Below are positions 14,202 to 22,682 of a DNA stretch of 34,867 nt, piece after piece. Position numbers and translations under genes: made by a program. The notes under the pieces are model-generated. The model made no database searches. It had not been told where the DNA came from and saw nothing but the letters and a program-made list of their open reading frames with translations. Position 1 is the stretch's first letter; each line of letters starts with the position of its first letter. Source of the DNA: an uncultured Prevotellaceae bacterium (GTDB taxonomy: Bacteria; Bacteroidota; Bacteroidia; Bacteroidales; Muribaculaceae); assembly GCA_946186575.1 (NCBI GenBank), contig CAMHNO010000026.1:1-34867 (forward strand). The letters are read 5' to 3'.

Positions 14202-15827
14202 CTATATCAAACTTTCTTTTATTTGATTAACATCATTTTCATCTAATTTAAACCATTCACCACGTATACGTTTAGAATTATAAGCTGCGTGAAGTGCTTT
14301 TTCAAATGACTCTGCAATCTTCCTTGTTTGAAATTGTTTAAAACAAATCAATTCAATTGTTGGTTTTTCGCTTTGAAGAGTCCTTTCACGATACTTCGGT
14401 TTGTTAGAAATGCCAATTTTATAATATAAATTAGTTGTGTCTTTCATAAGGTAGACATAACACTTTTTTTCTTTTTTATCTTTCTCTGTAGATTCATAAT
14501 CGGCAGGATCAATTGTTGTAAATAGTGATATATATTTTTCAATATAGTCTTTAAATGCTTTCTGAATTATACCATTATTTTTGTCCTTATCAAACGGATC
14601 ACATTCTAGTTCTATAACTCCTTCATTATTTATAACACGGAATTTTATAATGTCCTCAGAACTTAATGTTTTTACATCTTCAAAAGTAATAACACTAAAA
14701 GTTTTTTGTGTATAGATCTCGTTATTAGAGTTTGTTGGTTTTATAAACTTGTCTAAAGATATTAGTTTCCCACTTTCCATTAGAAGTACTAAAGATTGAC
14801 TCCTATATAAATAAAAAGTTCGTCCACCAAATAGTATATTAAATCTATGCTTACCACTATTATACTCAAGATAAGCCAAAAAAGGACCGAATTTAAAACC
14901 ATCTATTGATCCTATACGTTTCTCACCGATAATAACTGGTCGTCTAGTAAATAAATCTTCTTTTAAAACAACTTTATCAAAAAAATGAGTTTTTATTAGA
15001 GCTTCTTCATTATTGTATATCAATATGAAACTAGAAGACTGCGAAAAATTTAAAGAGTATGCTTCCGCAATATAATACTTAAAATAGATCCATCCATTAT
15101 GCCTTGCTAAGAAAGTTATATAATGGTTTTTGCCATTCTCCCATATTCTGATTTTTAGTATTTTATCTCCTTCATTTACTTTCTGGAATTGATTTACGAA
15201 TACTTTTTCAACAAATCCACCATTCATGTTTTTGTTAAAAAAGTATTCTGTAAAATTCTCTTTTTCAATATATTTTAAATTATAAGAGATATTGTAATCT
15301 TGTGATTTTTGCTCAAAAACACTATTAAAATTACGTTTATTGTTATTGCTTAATTCTATGTTATTTGTATTGCTATCTTGCAAGGAAGAAGAATTGGTTG
15401 GTGGCAAAGGTGGTAAAACATTACAATTATTATTACCACTAAATGTGATGGATTGATAAGAAGTGTGCTCTGTAGGTTGATTTATTATGTTTATTCTTTG
15501 TTGCTTTGATTTTATTATTGCTTTTATTCTGTTATTCTGAATAATAATCAGAATTAAAGAAACAATACTGAAGAAACATGTGAAGAAAAACAAACTTACA
15601 ACTATATACCAGATTGTTGGTGTGTATGAGCTTGAATCATATGATTTTAGTTTGTTTTGATTGTGCATTAAAAGCACAAAAAAAACAATATTCAATAACC
15701 ATACTACAATAGCAACATCAAATATTATGTTTTCATCATGATTAGGCACTTCTTGAGTAGCACATATACTAATCAGAAAAAATATAATTAAAAGTAAATA
15801 AGCTTTTATGTGGAGAAATGAAAACAT
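14202..15827 (-). CDS. Membrane protein with C-terminal MUG113/T5orf172 (GIY-YIG-like) domain
   Basis: This 541-residue protein is strongly AT-rich. Three hydrophobic segments (about 7-23, 37-56 and 71-96) anchor the N-terminus. A low-complexity Asn/Ser linker (about 120-170) follows. Residues about 203-270 (GGFVEKVFVNQFQKVNEGDKILKI, then ITFLARHNGWIYF) resemble a biotinyl/lipoyl-like barrel lacking the modified lysine; this is a weak inference. The C-terminus (456-530) has CYVYLMKDTTNLYYKIGIS, KYRERTLQSEKP, FEKALHAAY and RGEWFKL, which is the MUG113/T5orf172 pattern of the GIY-YIG nuclease superfamily. Y458, R480, E509 and the RGEWF block are the likely functional residues. The start lies 40 bp after the flippase stop. 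Possible roles include phage defence or envelope-linked DNA processing, but none is shown. Confidence 0.7.
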   Translation of the reverse strand: MFSFLHIKAYLLLIIFFLISICATQEVPNHDENIIFDVAIVVWLLNIVFFVLLMHNQNKLKSYDSSSYTPTIWYIVVSLFFFTCFFSIVSLILIIIQNNRIKAIIKSKQQRINIINQPTEHTSYQSITFSGNNNCNVLPPLPPTNSSSLQDSNTNNIELSNNNKRNFNSVFEQKSQDYNISYNLKYIEKENFTEYFFNKNMNGGFVEKVFVNQFQKVNEGDKILKIRIWENGKNHYITFLARHNGWIYFKYYIAEAYSLNFSQSSSFILIYNNEEALIKTHFFDKVVLKEDLFTRRPVIIGEKRIGSIDGFKFGPFLAYLEYNSGKHRFNILFGGRTFYLYRSQSLVLLMESGKLISLDKFIKPTNSNNEIYTQKTFSVITFEDVKTLSSEDIIKFRVINNEGVIELECDPFDKDKNNGIIQKAFKDYIEKYISLFTTIDPADYESTEKDKKEKKCYVYLMKDTTNLYYKIGISNKPKYRERTLQSEKPTIELICFKQFQTRKIAESFEKALHAAYNSKRIRGEWFKLDENDVNQIKESLI

Positions 15828-15867
15828 GAACTAAATTTGCTATGTGTGTACTAATTTGTAGTTTATT

Positions 15868-17364
15868 TTACTTGATGAACTTGCCCACAAGTGGCAGCTT
15901 CTTGAGCATGGGCTGCAGGTGCTCCATCTTCACCAGCAGGGCAAAGAACGCGGCAAGCAGGATGGTGCGCAGCAGGGTGTTGGCCCAGGTGCTGCCCAGG
16001 TCGATGAGCATGTAGGCGGCAAAGATTGCTGCGGTGGCGAGGGTGTAGATGGCAATGTCCTTGAGCGGATAGTCGATAGGGTAGTACTTGCGCCCAACGA
16101 AGTAGCACAGCACCATCGAGATGCCATAGCCGGCAAAGCCTCCCCAAGCGCAAGCCATGTAGCCATAGTGTGGCACAAATATGAAGTTGATGGCCACCAG
16201 CACAGCGCACCCAATGAATGAGAACACCGCTCCCCATATTGTCTTGTCGGTGAGTTTGTACCAGAACGACAGGTTGAAATAGATGCCCATCATAATCTCG
16301 GCCGCCATGACAATGGGCACCACCTTCATCCCCTCCCAGTAGTCGCGACCAATGATGTACTTGAGCACATCGATCCACGCCATGACCATGAGAAATGCCA
16401 GATAGGTGAAGATGATGAAGTAGCGCATTGCACTGGCGTAGGCCTCGCGATTGTCCTTGTCGCGGCTCTTGCCAAAGACGAATGGCTCGTAGGCCCAGCG
16501 GAAGGCGTTGGTGATAATGGCCATTATCATAGCAATTTTGCATGCCGCGCCATAGATGCCCAACTGCACACGCCCGTTAGGGCTTGGGTCGATGATGGGG
16601 TAGAGAATTTTGTCGGCAGTCTGGTTGAGTATGCCCACGATGCCCAGCAGCAGTAGCGGCCAGGTGTAGGAGAGCATGCGCCGCAGCAGCGGCCAGTCCA
16701 CTCTGAACTTGATGCTTGCAATCTCTTTCCAGAACAGCAGTGTCACCAGTCCGGTGCACACCAGGTTGAGGTAGAAGGCATAGCCCACGCCAATGGTTGG
16801 GTCATAGATCTTGCCTATCACTCCGGGATAGCTCTTATAGAGGCTGGGCAGCCACATAAAATAGAGCAAGTTGAGGAAAATGTTGAGAATGATGAAAGCA
16901 AACTTTAGCGAAGCAAACTTGATGGGGCGGTGCTGATAGCGCAAGTAGGCGTAGAGGATTGACTGCACGGCATCGAGTGCCACCACTATTGCCATGACAC
17001 TGATGTAGCTTGGATGGTCGGCATAGCCCATTGCCGGTGCGAGCCACGGCAGTGTCAGGAAGATGAGCAGCACAAAGAGGGCCGAAACTCCCGTCACCGC
17101 CATGAACGAGGTGGAGATTACCGCCTTGGGGTCCTCGTCGTCCTTGTTAGAGAACCTGAAGAAGGTGGTCTCCATGCCAAAGGTGAGAATGATTATAATC
17201 AGGGCTATGTAGCCGTAGATGTTGGTGATGATGCCATATCCGCCCGACGAGGCGCTAATTTTGGCAGTGTACAATGGCACAAGCAGGTAGTTCAGGAACC
17301 TGCCCACCATGCCCGTGAGGCCATAAATTACAGTGTCTTTAGCTAAAGACTTGAGATTTGCCAT
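15868..17364 (-). CDS. Polysaccharide/oligosaccharide flippase (Wzx-like, MOP superfamily)
   Basis: The 498-residue protein has about 12-14 hydrophobic segments along its whole length. It begins MANLKSLAKDTVIYGLTGMVGRFLNYLLVPLYT, the characteristic opening of polysaccharide biosynthesis (PST/Wzx) proteins, where lipid-linked sugars are moved across the inner membrane. Short charged loops (FSNKDDEDPKAV, FGKSRDKDNREAYA) separate the helices, and the C-terminus is basic. It follows ruvB with a 56-bp gap on the same strand, so the two are probably cotranscribed. No glycosyltransferase cluster surrounds it, so the substrate is unknown. A peptidoglycan lipid II flippase is less likely given the sequence style. 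Confidence 0.85.
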   Translation of the reverse strand: MANLKSLAKDTVIYGLTGMVGRFLNYLLVPLYTAKISASSGGYGIITNIYGYIALIIIILTFGMETTFFRFSNKDDEDPKAVISTSFMAVTGVSALFVLLIFLTLPWLAPAMGYADHPSYISVMAIVVALDAVQSILYAYLRYQHRPIKFASLKFAFIILNIFLNLLYFMWLPSLYKSYPGVIGKIYDPTIGVGYAFYLNLVCTGLVTLLFWKEIASIKFRVDWPLLRRMLSYTWPLLLLGIVGILNQTADKILYPIIDPSPNGRVQLGIYGAACKIAMIMAIITNAFRWAYEPFVFGKSRDKDNREAYASAMRYFIIFTYLAFLMVMAWIDVLKYIIGRDYWEGMKVVPIVMAAEIMMGIYFNLSFWYKLTDKTIWGAVFSFIGCAVLVAINFIFVPHYGYMACAWGGFAGYGISMVLCYFVGRKYYPIDYPLKDIAIYTLATAAIFAAYMLIDLGSTWANTLLRTILLAAFFALLVKMEHLQPMLKKLPLVGKFIK

Positions 17365-17420
17365 TATTTAGAGTCTTTGTTTCTTGTTGTTTAAATAGAT
17401 TGTTGGGTTTTGACGCTGGC

Positions 17421-18449
17421 TCAGAAGAGGCTGCCCTGGCCATCGTCGGCAGTGCGGCGGTGCTTGTGCAGGTGGCTGAACGCCAAGTCGGTGGCCACGC
17501 GGCCGCGGGGTGTGCGCTTGATGAAGCCTTCTTTGATGAGGAAGGGCTCATACACTTCCTCGATGGTGCCAGCGTCTTCGTTCAGAGCGGCAGCAAGTGT
17601 GGAGAGACCCACTGGTCCGCCGCCAAACTTGTCGATGATAGTGCTCAGCAGCTTGTGGTCGACCTCGTCAAGGCCATAGGTGTCGATGTTGAGCGCCTTG
17701 AGGGCATAGCGTGCAATCTCGGTGTCGATCTTGCCACTACCCATGACCTGCGCAAAGTCGCGCACGCGGCGCAGCAGCGAGTTGGCCACACGAGGCGTGC
17801 CACGGCTGCGCAGTGCAATCTCGCGGGCGGCATCGTCGTTGATGGGCACATTTAGCAGTCGGGCCGAGCGCTTGATGATACCCTCGAGCACCTCGTGGTC
17901 GTAGTACTCCAGGTGGCAATTTATGCCAAATCGGGCCCTGAGCGGCGCCGTGAGCAATCCGCTGCGAGTGGTTGCACCAATGAGAGTGAACGGCGACAGA
18001 GTGAGCTGCACCGAGCGTGCTCCCGGTCCCTTGTCGATCATGATGTCGATGCGGTAGTCTTCCATTGCCGAGTAGAGGTACTCCTCAACTACAGGGCTCA
18101 GGCGGTGAATCTCGTCGATGAAGAGCACATCGTTCTCTTCGAGCGATGTGAGCAGTCCTGCCAGGTCGCCTGGTTTGTCGAGCACGGGTCCGCTGGTGAC
18201 CTTGAACCCCACGCCCATCTCGTTGGCAATGATGCTCGAGAGTGTGGTCTTTCCCAGTCCTGGAGGGCCGTAGAAGAGGGTGTGGTCGAGTGCCTCGCCT
18301 CGTTTGCGGGCTGCGGCCACAAACACCTTGAGGTTGCTGATGATGCCTTCTTGCCCTGCAAAGTCGCTGAATCGTGCGGGCCTCAGGGCTTTCTCAAAGT
18401 CGCGGTCGCCCTGCGAGCGTTCCTGCCTGATGTCGAAATCGTCGTTCAT
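17421..18449 (-). CDS. ruvB: Holliday junction branch-migration ATPase RuvB
   Basis: RuvB is the hexameric AAA+ motor that, with RuvA, drives Holliday-junction migration. I chose ATG at 18449 ([24 protein letters not shown]), giving 342 residues, the normal family length. The longer frame to 18593 would add 48 unrelated residues and run through the promoter. Visible motifs are Walker A GPPGLGKT (61-68), Walker B LFIDEIHR (DEIH 112-115), sensor 1 with the arginine finger in [18 protein letters not shown], and a C-terminal winged helix with [26 protein letters not shown]. The first gene of a two-gene unit with the flippase, it is divergent from the mannose-1-phosphate guanylyltransferase gene. 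Confidence 0.96.
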   Translation of the reverse strand: MNDDFDIRQERSQGDRDFEKALRPARFSDFAGQEGIISNLKVFVAAARKRGEALDHTLFYGPPGLGKTTLSSIIANEMGVGFKVTSGPVLDKPGDLAGLLTSLEENDVLFIDEIHRLSPVVEEYLYSAMEDYRIDIMIDKGPGARSVQLTLSPFTLIGATTRSGLLTAPLRARFGINCHLEYYDHEVLEGIIKRSARLLNVPINDDAAREIALRSRGTPRVANSLLRRVRDFAQVMGSGKIDTEIARYALKALNIDTYGLDEVDHKLLSTIIDKFGGGPVGLSTLAAALNEDAGTIEEVYEPFLIKEGFIKRTPRGRVATDLAFSHLHKHRRTADDGQGSLF

Positions 18450-18476
18450 GTTCACTGTTGTTTTTCTTCCAAACTG

Positions 18477-18484
18477 CAAAGTTA
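18477..18484 (-). promoter_or_regulatory. -7 element of the ruvB promoter
   Basis: TAACTTTG on the minus strand, 27 bp upstream of the chosen ruvB start. This supports that start over the longer frame. No clear -33 box is visible. Confidence 0.5.
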
Positions 18485-18691
18485 CAAAAAAAGTTTTTAG
18501 TTGTTGGCTTTTTGGGCTGTTAGTTTGTGCATTATTTCTTTTGTTGCCTATTGCTTTGGGTGGAATGTGGCTGTGATGTGTAAAAATGCTCAATCAGGGT
18601 TGATTTTATGGTTGCCGCCACACAACAAATAATGAGGTGTAATCGTTTTATTAATAGACTAACTTTTTTCACCTTAAAAAGAAAGAATGAT

Positions 18692-19771
18692 ATGAATAAT
18701 AATCGTTTTTGTGTTATCATGTGCGGTGGTGTGGGCAGCAGGTTCTGGCCTTACAGCAGGCAGGCCATGCCCAAGCAGTTTATTGATTTTTTGGGTACGG
18801 GGCGCAGCTTGTTGCAGCTCACTGTCGACCGACTGGAGAAGATTGTCCCGACTGAGAATATAATCATGCTCACCAACGAGAAGTATGCCTCAATCATTAG
18901 CGAGCAGTTGCCGCAAATAAAGCCTGAGCAGATTTTGCTTGAGCCAGCCAGGCGCAACACCGCTCCGTGCAACGCGTGGGCGGCGTGGCACATCAAGGCG
19001 CTCAACCCCGACGCTAAGATTATGGTGGCCCCCAGCGACCACATGGTGCTCAAGCAGCGCGACTTTGAGCAGAGCGTGATCAAGGCCTTTGAGTTCATCG
19101 AGAAGAACGATGCTATAGTCACCTTTGGTGTCAAGCCCAGCCGCCCCGAAACTGGCTATGGCTACATTCAGGAAGGGGAGCGTGTCGACGACATCATCTC
19201 TAAGGTGAAGACATTTACCGAGAAACCCAACAAAGAGCTGGCCAACGTGTTTCTTGAGAGCGGTGAGTTCTATTGGAACTCGGGCATGTTCTTCTGGGGA
19301 GTGGACACCATCATAAGCGCCATGCGTGAGTATGCCCCCGAGATTGCCGAGGTCTTTGACCACGCGTGCATGTTTTATGGCACACCGCAGGAACAGGAAT
19401 TCATTAATGCCAATTATGGCTCGTGCCCCAACATCTCGATTGACTATGCTGTGATGGAGAAGTCGAGCAAGACCTATGTTGAGAAAGTTGACTTTGGATG
19501 GAGCGACTTGGGCACATGGGGTACAATCTACGACACGTCGCCCAAGAATCGTGATGGCAACGTGACGCCCAACACCCGAGTGCTGGCTTTTGAGAGTAAC
19601 AACAACGTGATAGCCGCCCGTGGCGACAAGCTTGTGGTGGTCTCGGGGCTCAATGGTTATATCGTTGCCGACACCCCCGATGCCTTGCTAATCGTTCCCA
19701 AACAGGACGAGCAGAAGATTAAGAACTACGTGAACGAGGCCAAGGCCCACTTTGGCGACAAGTATCTGTAG
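18692..19771 (+). CDS. manC: Mannose-1-phosphate guanylyltransferase
   Basis: The enzyme makes GDP-mannose from mannose-1-phosphate and GTP, feeding mannose and fucose polysaccharide synthesis. I chose ATG at 18692 (MNNNRFCVIMCGG), giving 359 residues. The longer frame adds 28 residues of leader that do not fit the family. Visible motifs are the nucleotidyltransferase signature MCGGVGSRFWPYSRQAMPKQF (10-30), LEPARRNTAPCNA, MVAPSDHMV, the FTEKPNKELA sugar-binding block, WNSGMFFW and VDFGWSDLGTW. There is no C-terminal phosphomannose isomerase domain, so it is the monofunctional short form. The gene is divergent from ruvB and convergent with rocD. Confidence 0.92.
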   Translation: MNNNRFCVIMCGGVGSRFWPYSRQAMPKQFIDFLGTGRSLLQLTVDRLEKIVPTENIIMLTNEKYASIISEQLPQIKPEQILLEPARRNTAPCNAWAAWHIKALNPDAKIMVAPSDHMVLKQRDFEQSVIKAFEFIEKNDAIVTFGVKPSRPETGYGYIQEGERVDDIISKVKTFTEKPNKELANVFLESGEFYWNSGMFFWGVDTIISAMREYAPEIAEVFDHACMFYGTPQEQEFINANYGSCPNISIDYAVMEKSSKTYVEKVDFGWSDLGTWGTIYDTSPKNRDGNVTPNTRVLAFESNNNVIAARGDKLVVVSGLNGYIVADTPDALLIVPKQDEQKIKNYVNEAKAHFGDKYL

Positions 19772-19790
19772 TGCCTTTACTCATTTGATT

Positions 19791-19812
19791 GGCTCTGCTA
19801 CGGCTCTGCTAC
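19791..19812. repeat. Two tandem 11-bp repeats
   Basis: GGCTCTGCTAC occurs twice head to tail, 20 bp after the manC stop and just before the shared terminator hairpin. Confidence 0.7.
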
Positions 19813-19855
19813 AAAAAAATCAGGGTGCCCTAATGATGATTGTGGGCACCCTGAT
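19812..19855 (-). terminator. Terminator of rocD (between convergent manC and rocD)
   Basis: ATCAGGGTGCCC (19819-19830) pairs perfectly with GGGCACCCTGAT (19844-19855). On the minus strand the hairpin is followed by seven T. On the plus strand it lacks a T-run, so it mainly serves rocD. Confidence 0.85.
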
Positions 19856-19882
19856 CCGCAGTTATGAATAAAGATTAATATC

Positions 19883-21172
19883 TTATTCTGACATTTCCTC
19901 GAAGGTCTTCTTGATGATAGCCACGGCTTTGAGAATCTCTTCCTTGTTGATGCACAAGGGAGGAGCAAAGCGGATGATGTGGTCGTGAGTGGGCTTGGCG
20001 AGCAGGCCGTTGTCGCGCAGCTTGAGGCAGATGTCCCATGCAGTCTTTCCCTTGATAGGAGTGGTGACGATGGCATTGAGCAAGCCGCGACCGCGCACTT
20101 GAACGATGAATGGCGAGTTAATCTTCTTAATCTCGTCGCGGAAAATCTTACCCATCTTCTCGGCATTCTGAGTGAGTTTCTCATCTTTCACAACCTTCAG
20201 GGCCTCGATAGCAACGCGTGCTGCCAAGGGGAAGCCGCCAAATGTGGAACCGTGCTCACCAGGCTTGATATTGAGCATGATGTCGTCGTCGGCGAGGCAT
20301 GCCGAAACGGGCAGCACGCCACCACCCAGGGCCTTGCCCAGGATCACGATGTCGGGGCGGATGCCGTCGTGCATAGAGCAGAGCATCTTGCCGGTGCGGG
20401 CAATTCCTGTCTGTACCTCGTCGGCAATGAAGAGCACATTGTGCTCGTGGCACAGGTCGAAGCATTTCTTCAGGTAGCCATCGTCGGGAACGAAGACACC
20501 GGCTTCACCTTGAATTGGCTCAGCAATGAAGGCGCACACCTCGTCGCCATATTTCTCAAGAGCCTTTTTCAGAGCCTCGGGATCGTTGTAAGGAATGCGG
20601 ATGAAACCAGGAGTCAATGGTCCGTAGTCGGCATAAGAACTTGGGTCGTCGCTCATGGTGATGATGGTCACTGTGCGGCCGTGGAAGTTGCCTTCGCAGC
20701 AGATTATCTTGATTTTATCGTTGGGTATGCCTTTTTTAACTGCACCCCAGCGGCGAGCGAGCTTCAGGGCGGTTTCTACACCCTCGGCGCCGGTGTTCAT
20801 GGGCAGCACTTTGTCGTAGCCAAAATACTGGTGCATGAATTTCTCATACTCGCACAGGGCGTCGTTGTAGAATGCGCGTGAAGTCAAGCACAGCTTGCTG
20901 GCCTGGTCTTTGAGGGCCTTGACGATGCGTGGGTGGCAGTGGCCTTGGTTCACAGCGCTGTAGCTTGAGAGGAAGTCGAAGTACTTATTGCCCTCAACGT
21001 CCCACACATAGATGCCCTTGCCCTTCTTGAGGACAACGGGTAGTGGATGATAGTTGTGAGCTCCATACTTTTCTTCCATGGCCATGCAGCGCTTGCTTGC
21101 TTCGCCAATCACGTTTTTCTTAGCAGTTGCTTTTTTGGTTGCAGTTGGTTTAGTTTTTTTGGTAGTTGCCAT
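19883..21172 (-). CDS. rocD: Ornithine aminotransferase
   Basis: This PLP enzyme converts ornithine and 2-oxoglutarate to glutamate semialdehyde and glutamate, linking the arginine/ornithine pool to proline and glutamate. I chose ATG at 21172 ([10 protein letters not shown]), giving 429 residues. The longer frame to 21265 adds a hydrophobic run across the promoter. Class III aminotransferase motifs are [62 protein letters not shown], the Schiff-base lysine in [15 protein letters not shown], and [15 protein letters not shown]. The spacing and [23 protein letters not shown] favour ornithine over acetylornithine aminotransferase. The first 20 residues are unusually rich in Lys, Thr and Ala. arcB and arcC for ornithine/carbamoyl-phosphate metabolism lie 13 kb away. 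Confidence 0.9.
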   Translation of the reverse strand: MATTKKTKPTATKKATAKKNVIGEASKRCMAMEEKYGAHNYHPLPVVLKKGKGIYVWDVEGNKYFDFLSSYSAVNQGHCHPRIVKALKDQASKLCLTSRAFYNDALCEYEKFMHQYFGYDKVLPMNTGAEGVETALKLARRWGAVKKGIPNDKIKIICCEGNFHGRTVTIITMSDDPSSYADYGPLTPGFIRIPYNDPEALKKALEKYGDEVCAFIAEPIQGEAGVFVPDDGYLKKCFDLCHEHNVLFIADEVQTGIARTGKMLCSMHDGIRPDIVILGKALGGGVLPVSACLADDDIMLNIKPGEHGSTFGGFPLAARVAIEALKVVKDEKLTQNAEKMGKIFRDEIKKINSPFIVQVRGRGLLNAIVTTPIKGKTAWDICLKLRDNGLLAKPTHDHIIRFAPPLCINKEEILKAVAIIKKTFEEMSE

Positions 21173-21208
21173 AATTAGTTTAATTAAAAGATAATTGTAG
21201 TGAATGTG

Positions 21209-21240
21209 CAAATTTAGTTCTTTTTTGTTGAAAAAAGCAA
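21209..21240 (-). promoter_or_regulatory. Promoter of rocD
   Basis: On the minus strand TTG (21240-21238), 21 nt, TAAATTTG (21216-21209) fits the Bacteroidota consensus, about 37 bp upstream of the chosen start. It supports that start because the longer frame would begin inside the promoter. Confidence 0.65.
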
Positions 21241-21379
21241 GAAGCAGCAATAAAATAATGTGCAAATTTTGTTAATACAATATTTTTACTATTGTTGTGG
21301 CAAGCAAAAAAATAGGAACAATATTAAAAAAATCTTCGCAAAAAAGTGCATATTTTATCAGGCACAATAAAATAAAGAA

Positions 21380-21403
21380 AACAAAAGCCGCTCAGGCGGC
21401 TTT
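21380..21403 (-). terminator. Terminator of the psd-pssA-DUF4834 operon
   Basis: AAAGCCGC/GCGGCTTT (21384-21391 and 21396-21403) forms an 8-bp stem with a 4-nt loop. On the minus strand TTTTGTTTTCTTT follows. It lies after the heptamer tract, so that tract is in the 3' untranslated region. Confidence 0.8.
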
Positions 21404-21410
21404 ACTTAAC

Positions 21411-21574
21411 ACTTACTACTTACTACTTATTACTTCCTACTTCCTACTTCTTACTTCTTACTTCTTACTTCTTACTTATTACTTCCTACTTATTACTTCC
21501 TACTACTTATTACTTCCTACTTATTACTTCCTACTTATTACTTCCTACTTATTACTTCCTACTTACTACTTATT
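21411..21574. repeat. Heptamer tandem-repeat tract, 23 units
   Basis: The tract consists of 23 consecutive 7-bp units of the form ACTT(A/C)(C/T)T, interrupted once by a stray ACT. Units 6-9 are ACTTCTT, and units 10-21 alternate ACTTATT and ACTTCCT. It runs from 7 bp after the terminator hairpin to the stop codon of the 108-aa ORF; the last T of the tract is the first base of that stop triplet on the plus strand. It is non-coding. Confidence 0.95.
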
Positions 21575-21900
21575 CAAATGTCTTCATACTCGGCGTCGCT
21601 CACCTCTTCCTCTTGGTATCTTGAGGTGGATTGTGGTGGCTCATGCTCTTGCTGCTCGTTGGGCATTGGGCCTTCGAGTTCTTCGAAGTCGACGTTCTCG
21701 GCGTTCTCCTCGCTGTAGCGGCGGTAGCGCTCAACCATTTCTCGCTCTTCGGCGGTTTTTCCGTCACTTGGCTGGTAGGAGCCTTGCTGCTTCATGGCTT
21801 GCTCATATTCGTCTCTGAACTGATGCACCTTGCGCCACACCCTTATGATGGGGGCGAGGATAAAGTAGAGTAGAATCAAAAACAGAATAAACCAGAACAT
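21574..21900 (-). CDS. DUF4834-like single-pass membrane protein
   Basis: The 108-residue protein begins MFWFILFLILLYFILAPIIRVW, one N-terminal transmembrane helix. A basic/acidic cytoplasmic tail follows (FRDEYEQAMKQQGSYQPSDG, then EEREMVERYRRYSEENAENVDFEELEG). The tail is very rich in Glu, Gln and Pro and probably disordered. The layout matches the small DUF4834 proteins of Bacteroidota, but that is an impression from architecture. It follows pssA by 62 bp on the same strand and is followed by the heptamer tract and terminator, so it is the last gene of the phospholipid operon. Function unknown. Confidence 0.75.
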   Translation of the reverse strand: MFWFILFLILLYFILAPIIRVWRKVHQFRDEYEQAMKQQGSYQPSDGKTAEEREMVERYRRYSEENAENVDFEELEGPMPNEQQEHEPPQSTSRYQEEEVSDAEYEDI

Positions 21901-21962
21901 GACAAGGTCAGATTAAAATATTAATGATGCATGACGAAGTAGCAAAAAATGTGCCAAGATTT

Positions 21963-22682
21963 TTATCCCTCTTGTTCATTCTCTTTCAATAGCGCCGAAG
22001 CAACCACATAGAATGCTATGATCCAAGCCAGTCCTGTCACTCCTTCGAGCACTATGAAGACGATGGCGGCAGCAAGCAGAATGTACTGGCGGTAGCTCTG
22101 CTTGATGCCCAGGCCGTGCACCTTGAGCGAGAACATGCGCAGGTTGCACACCATGAGCAGCGACAATGTGATAATCAGCGCCAGGACGAGCCACTGGCTG
22201 AGTGTGTGATGGGCGGCATAATAATTGATGAAGCCTATCCAGAAGATGGCGTTGGCAGGGATGGGCAGGCCTGTGAAGGTTGTGGCCTGACGGGTGTCGA
22301 TGTTAAAGCGTGCCAGGCGCAGGGCCCCAAAGATGGGGATGAGCAGCGCAGTAAGGCTCCACCACTGGCTCACGCCGGCAGCAAGCATCACATTATATAG
22401 TATGATGGCGGGTGCCAGCCCGAAGCTCACGCAGTCGCTCAGCGAGTCGAGTTCCTTGCCCAGCGGCGAGACGGCATGCAGCAGGCGGGCCACAAGGCCG
22501 TCGCAAAAGTCGGCCACGGCAGCCAGCGCAATCAGCACAAATGCCATTTGGTAGCCTTGCAGCCCCCAGAGCGTGGTGTCAAATGGCTTGAACGCCACGA
22601 TGATTGCCATTGCCCCAAAGAGCAGGTTCAGGCAAGTGATTGCGTTGGGGATGTTGTTTTTTATGTGCTGCAGCAGTTTCAT
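21963..22682 (-). CDS. pssA: CDP-diacylglycerol-serine O-phosphatidyltransferase
   Basis: The enzyme makes phosphatidylserine from CDP-diacylglycerol and serine at the inner membrane. The 239-residue protein has about six to eight membrane helices and the complete CDP-alcohol phosphatidyltransferase motif: D58, D61-G62, A65-R66, G75, D79 and D83 in ADFCDGLVARLLHAVSPLGKELDSLSD. The opening NIPNAITCLNLLFGAMAI is typical of the type II (membrane) PssA. Its start overlaps the psd stop by 4 bp (22679-22682), so the two consecutive steps of phosphatidylethanolamine synthesis are encoded as a coupled pair. Confidence 0.95.
   Translation of the reverse strand: MKLLQHIKNNIPNAITCLNLLFGAMAIIVAFKPFDTTLWGLQGYQMAFVLIALAAVADFCDGLVARLLHAVSPLGKELDSLSDCVSFGLAPAIILYNVMLAAGVSQWWSLTALLIPIFGALRLARFNIDTRQATTFTGLPIPANAIFWIGFINYYAAHHTLSQWLVLALIITLSLLMVCNLRMFSLKVHGLGIKQSYRQYILLAAAIVFIVLEGVTGLAWIIAFYVVASALLKENEQEG

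Noticed and set aside
17421-18593. Longer 390-aa start for RuvB
   Set aside because: The extra 48 residues have no family support and would be encoded across the -7 promoter element; MNDDFDIRQ matches the normal start.
21411-21574. Heptamer tract as a CRISPR array or coding repeat
   Set aside because: Units are only 7 bp with no spacers, and the period would be in frame only in blocks of three units; it lies between a stop codon and a terminator.
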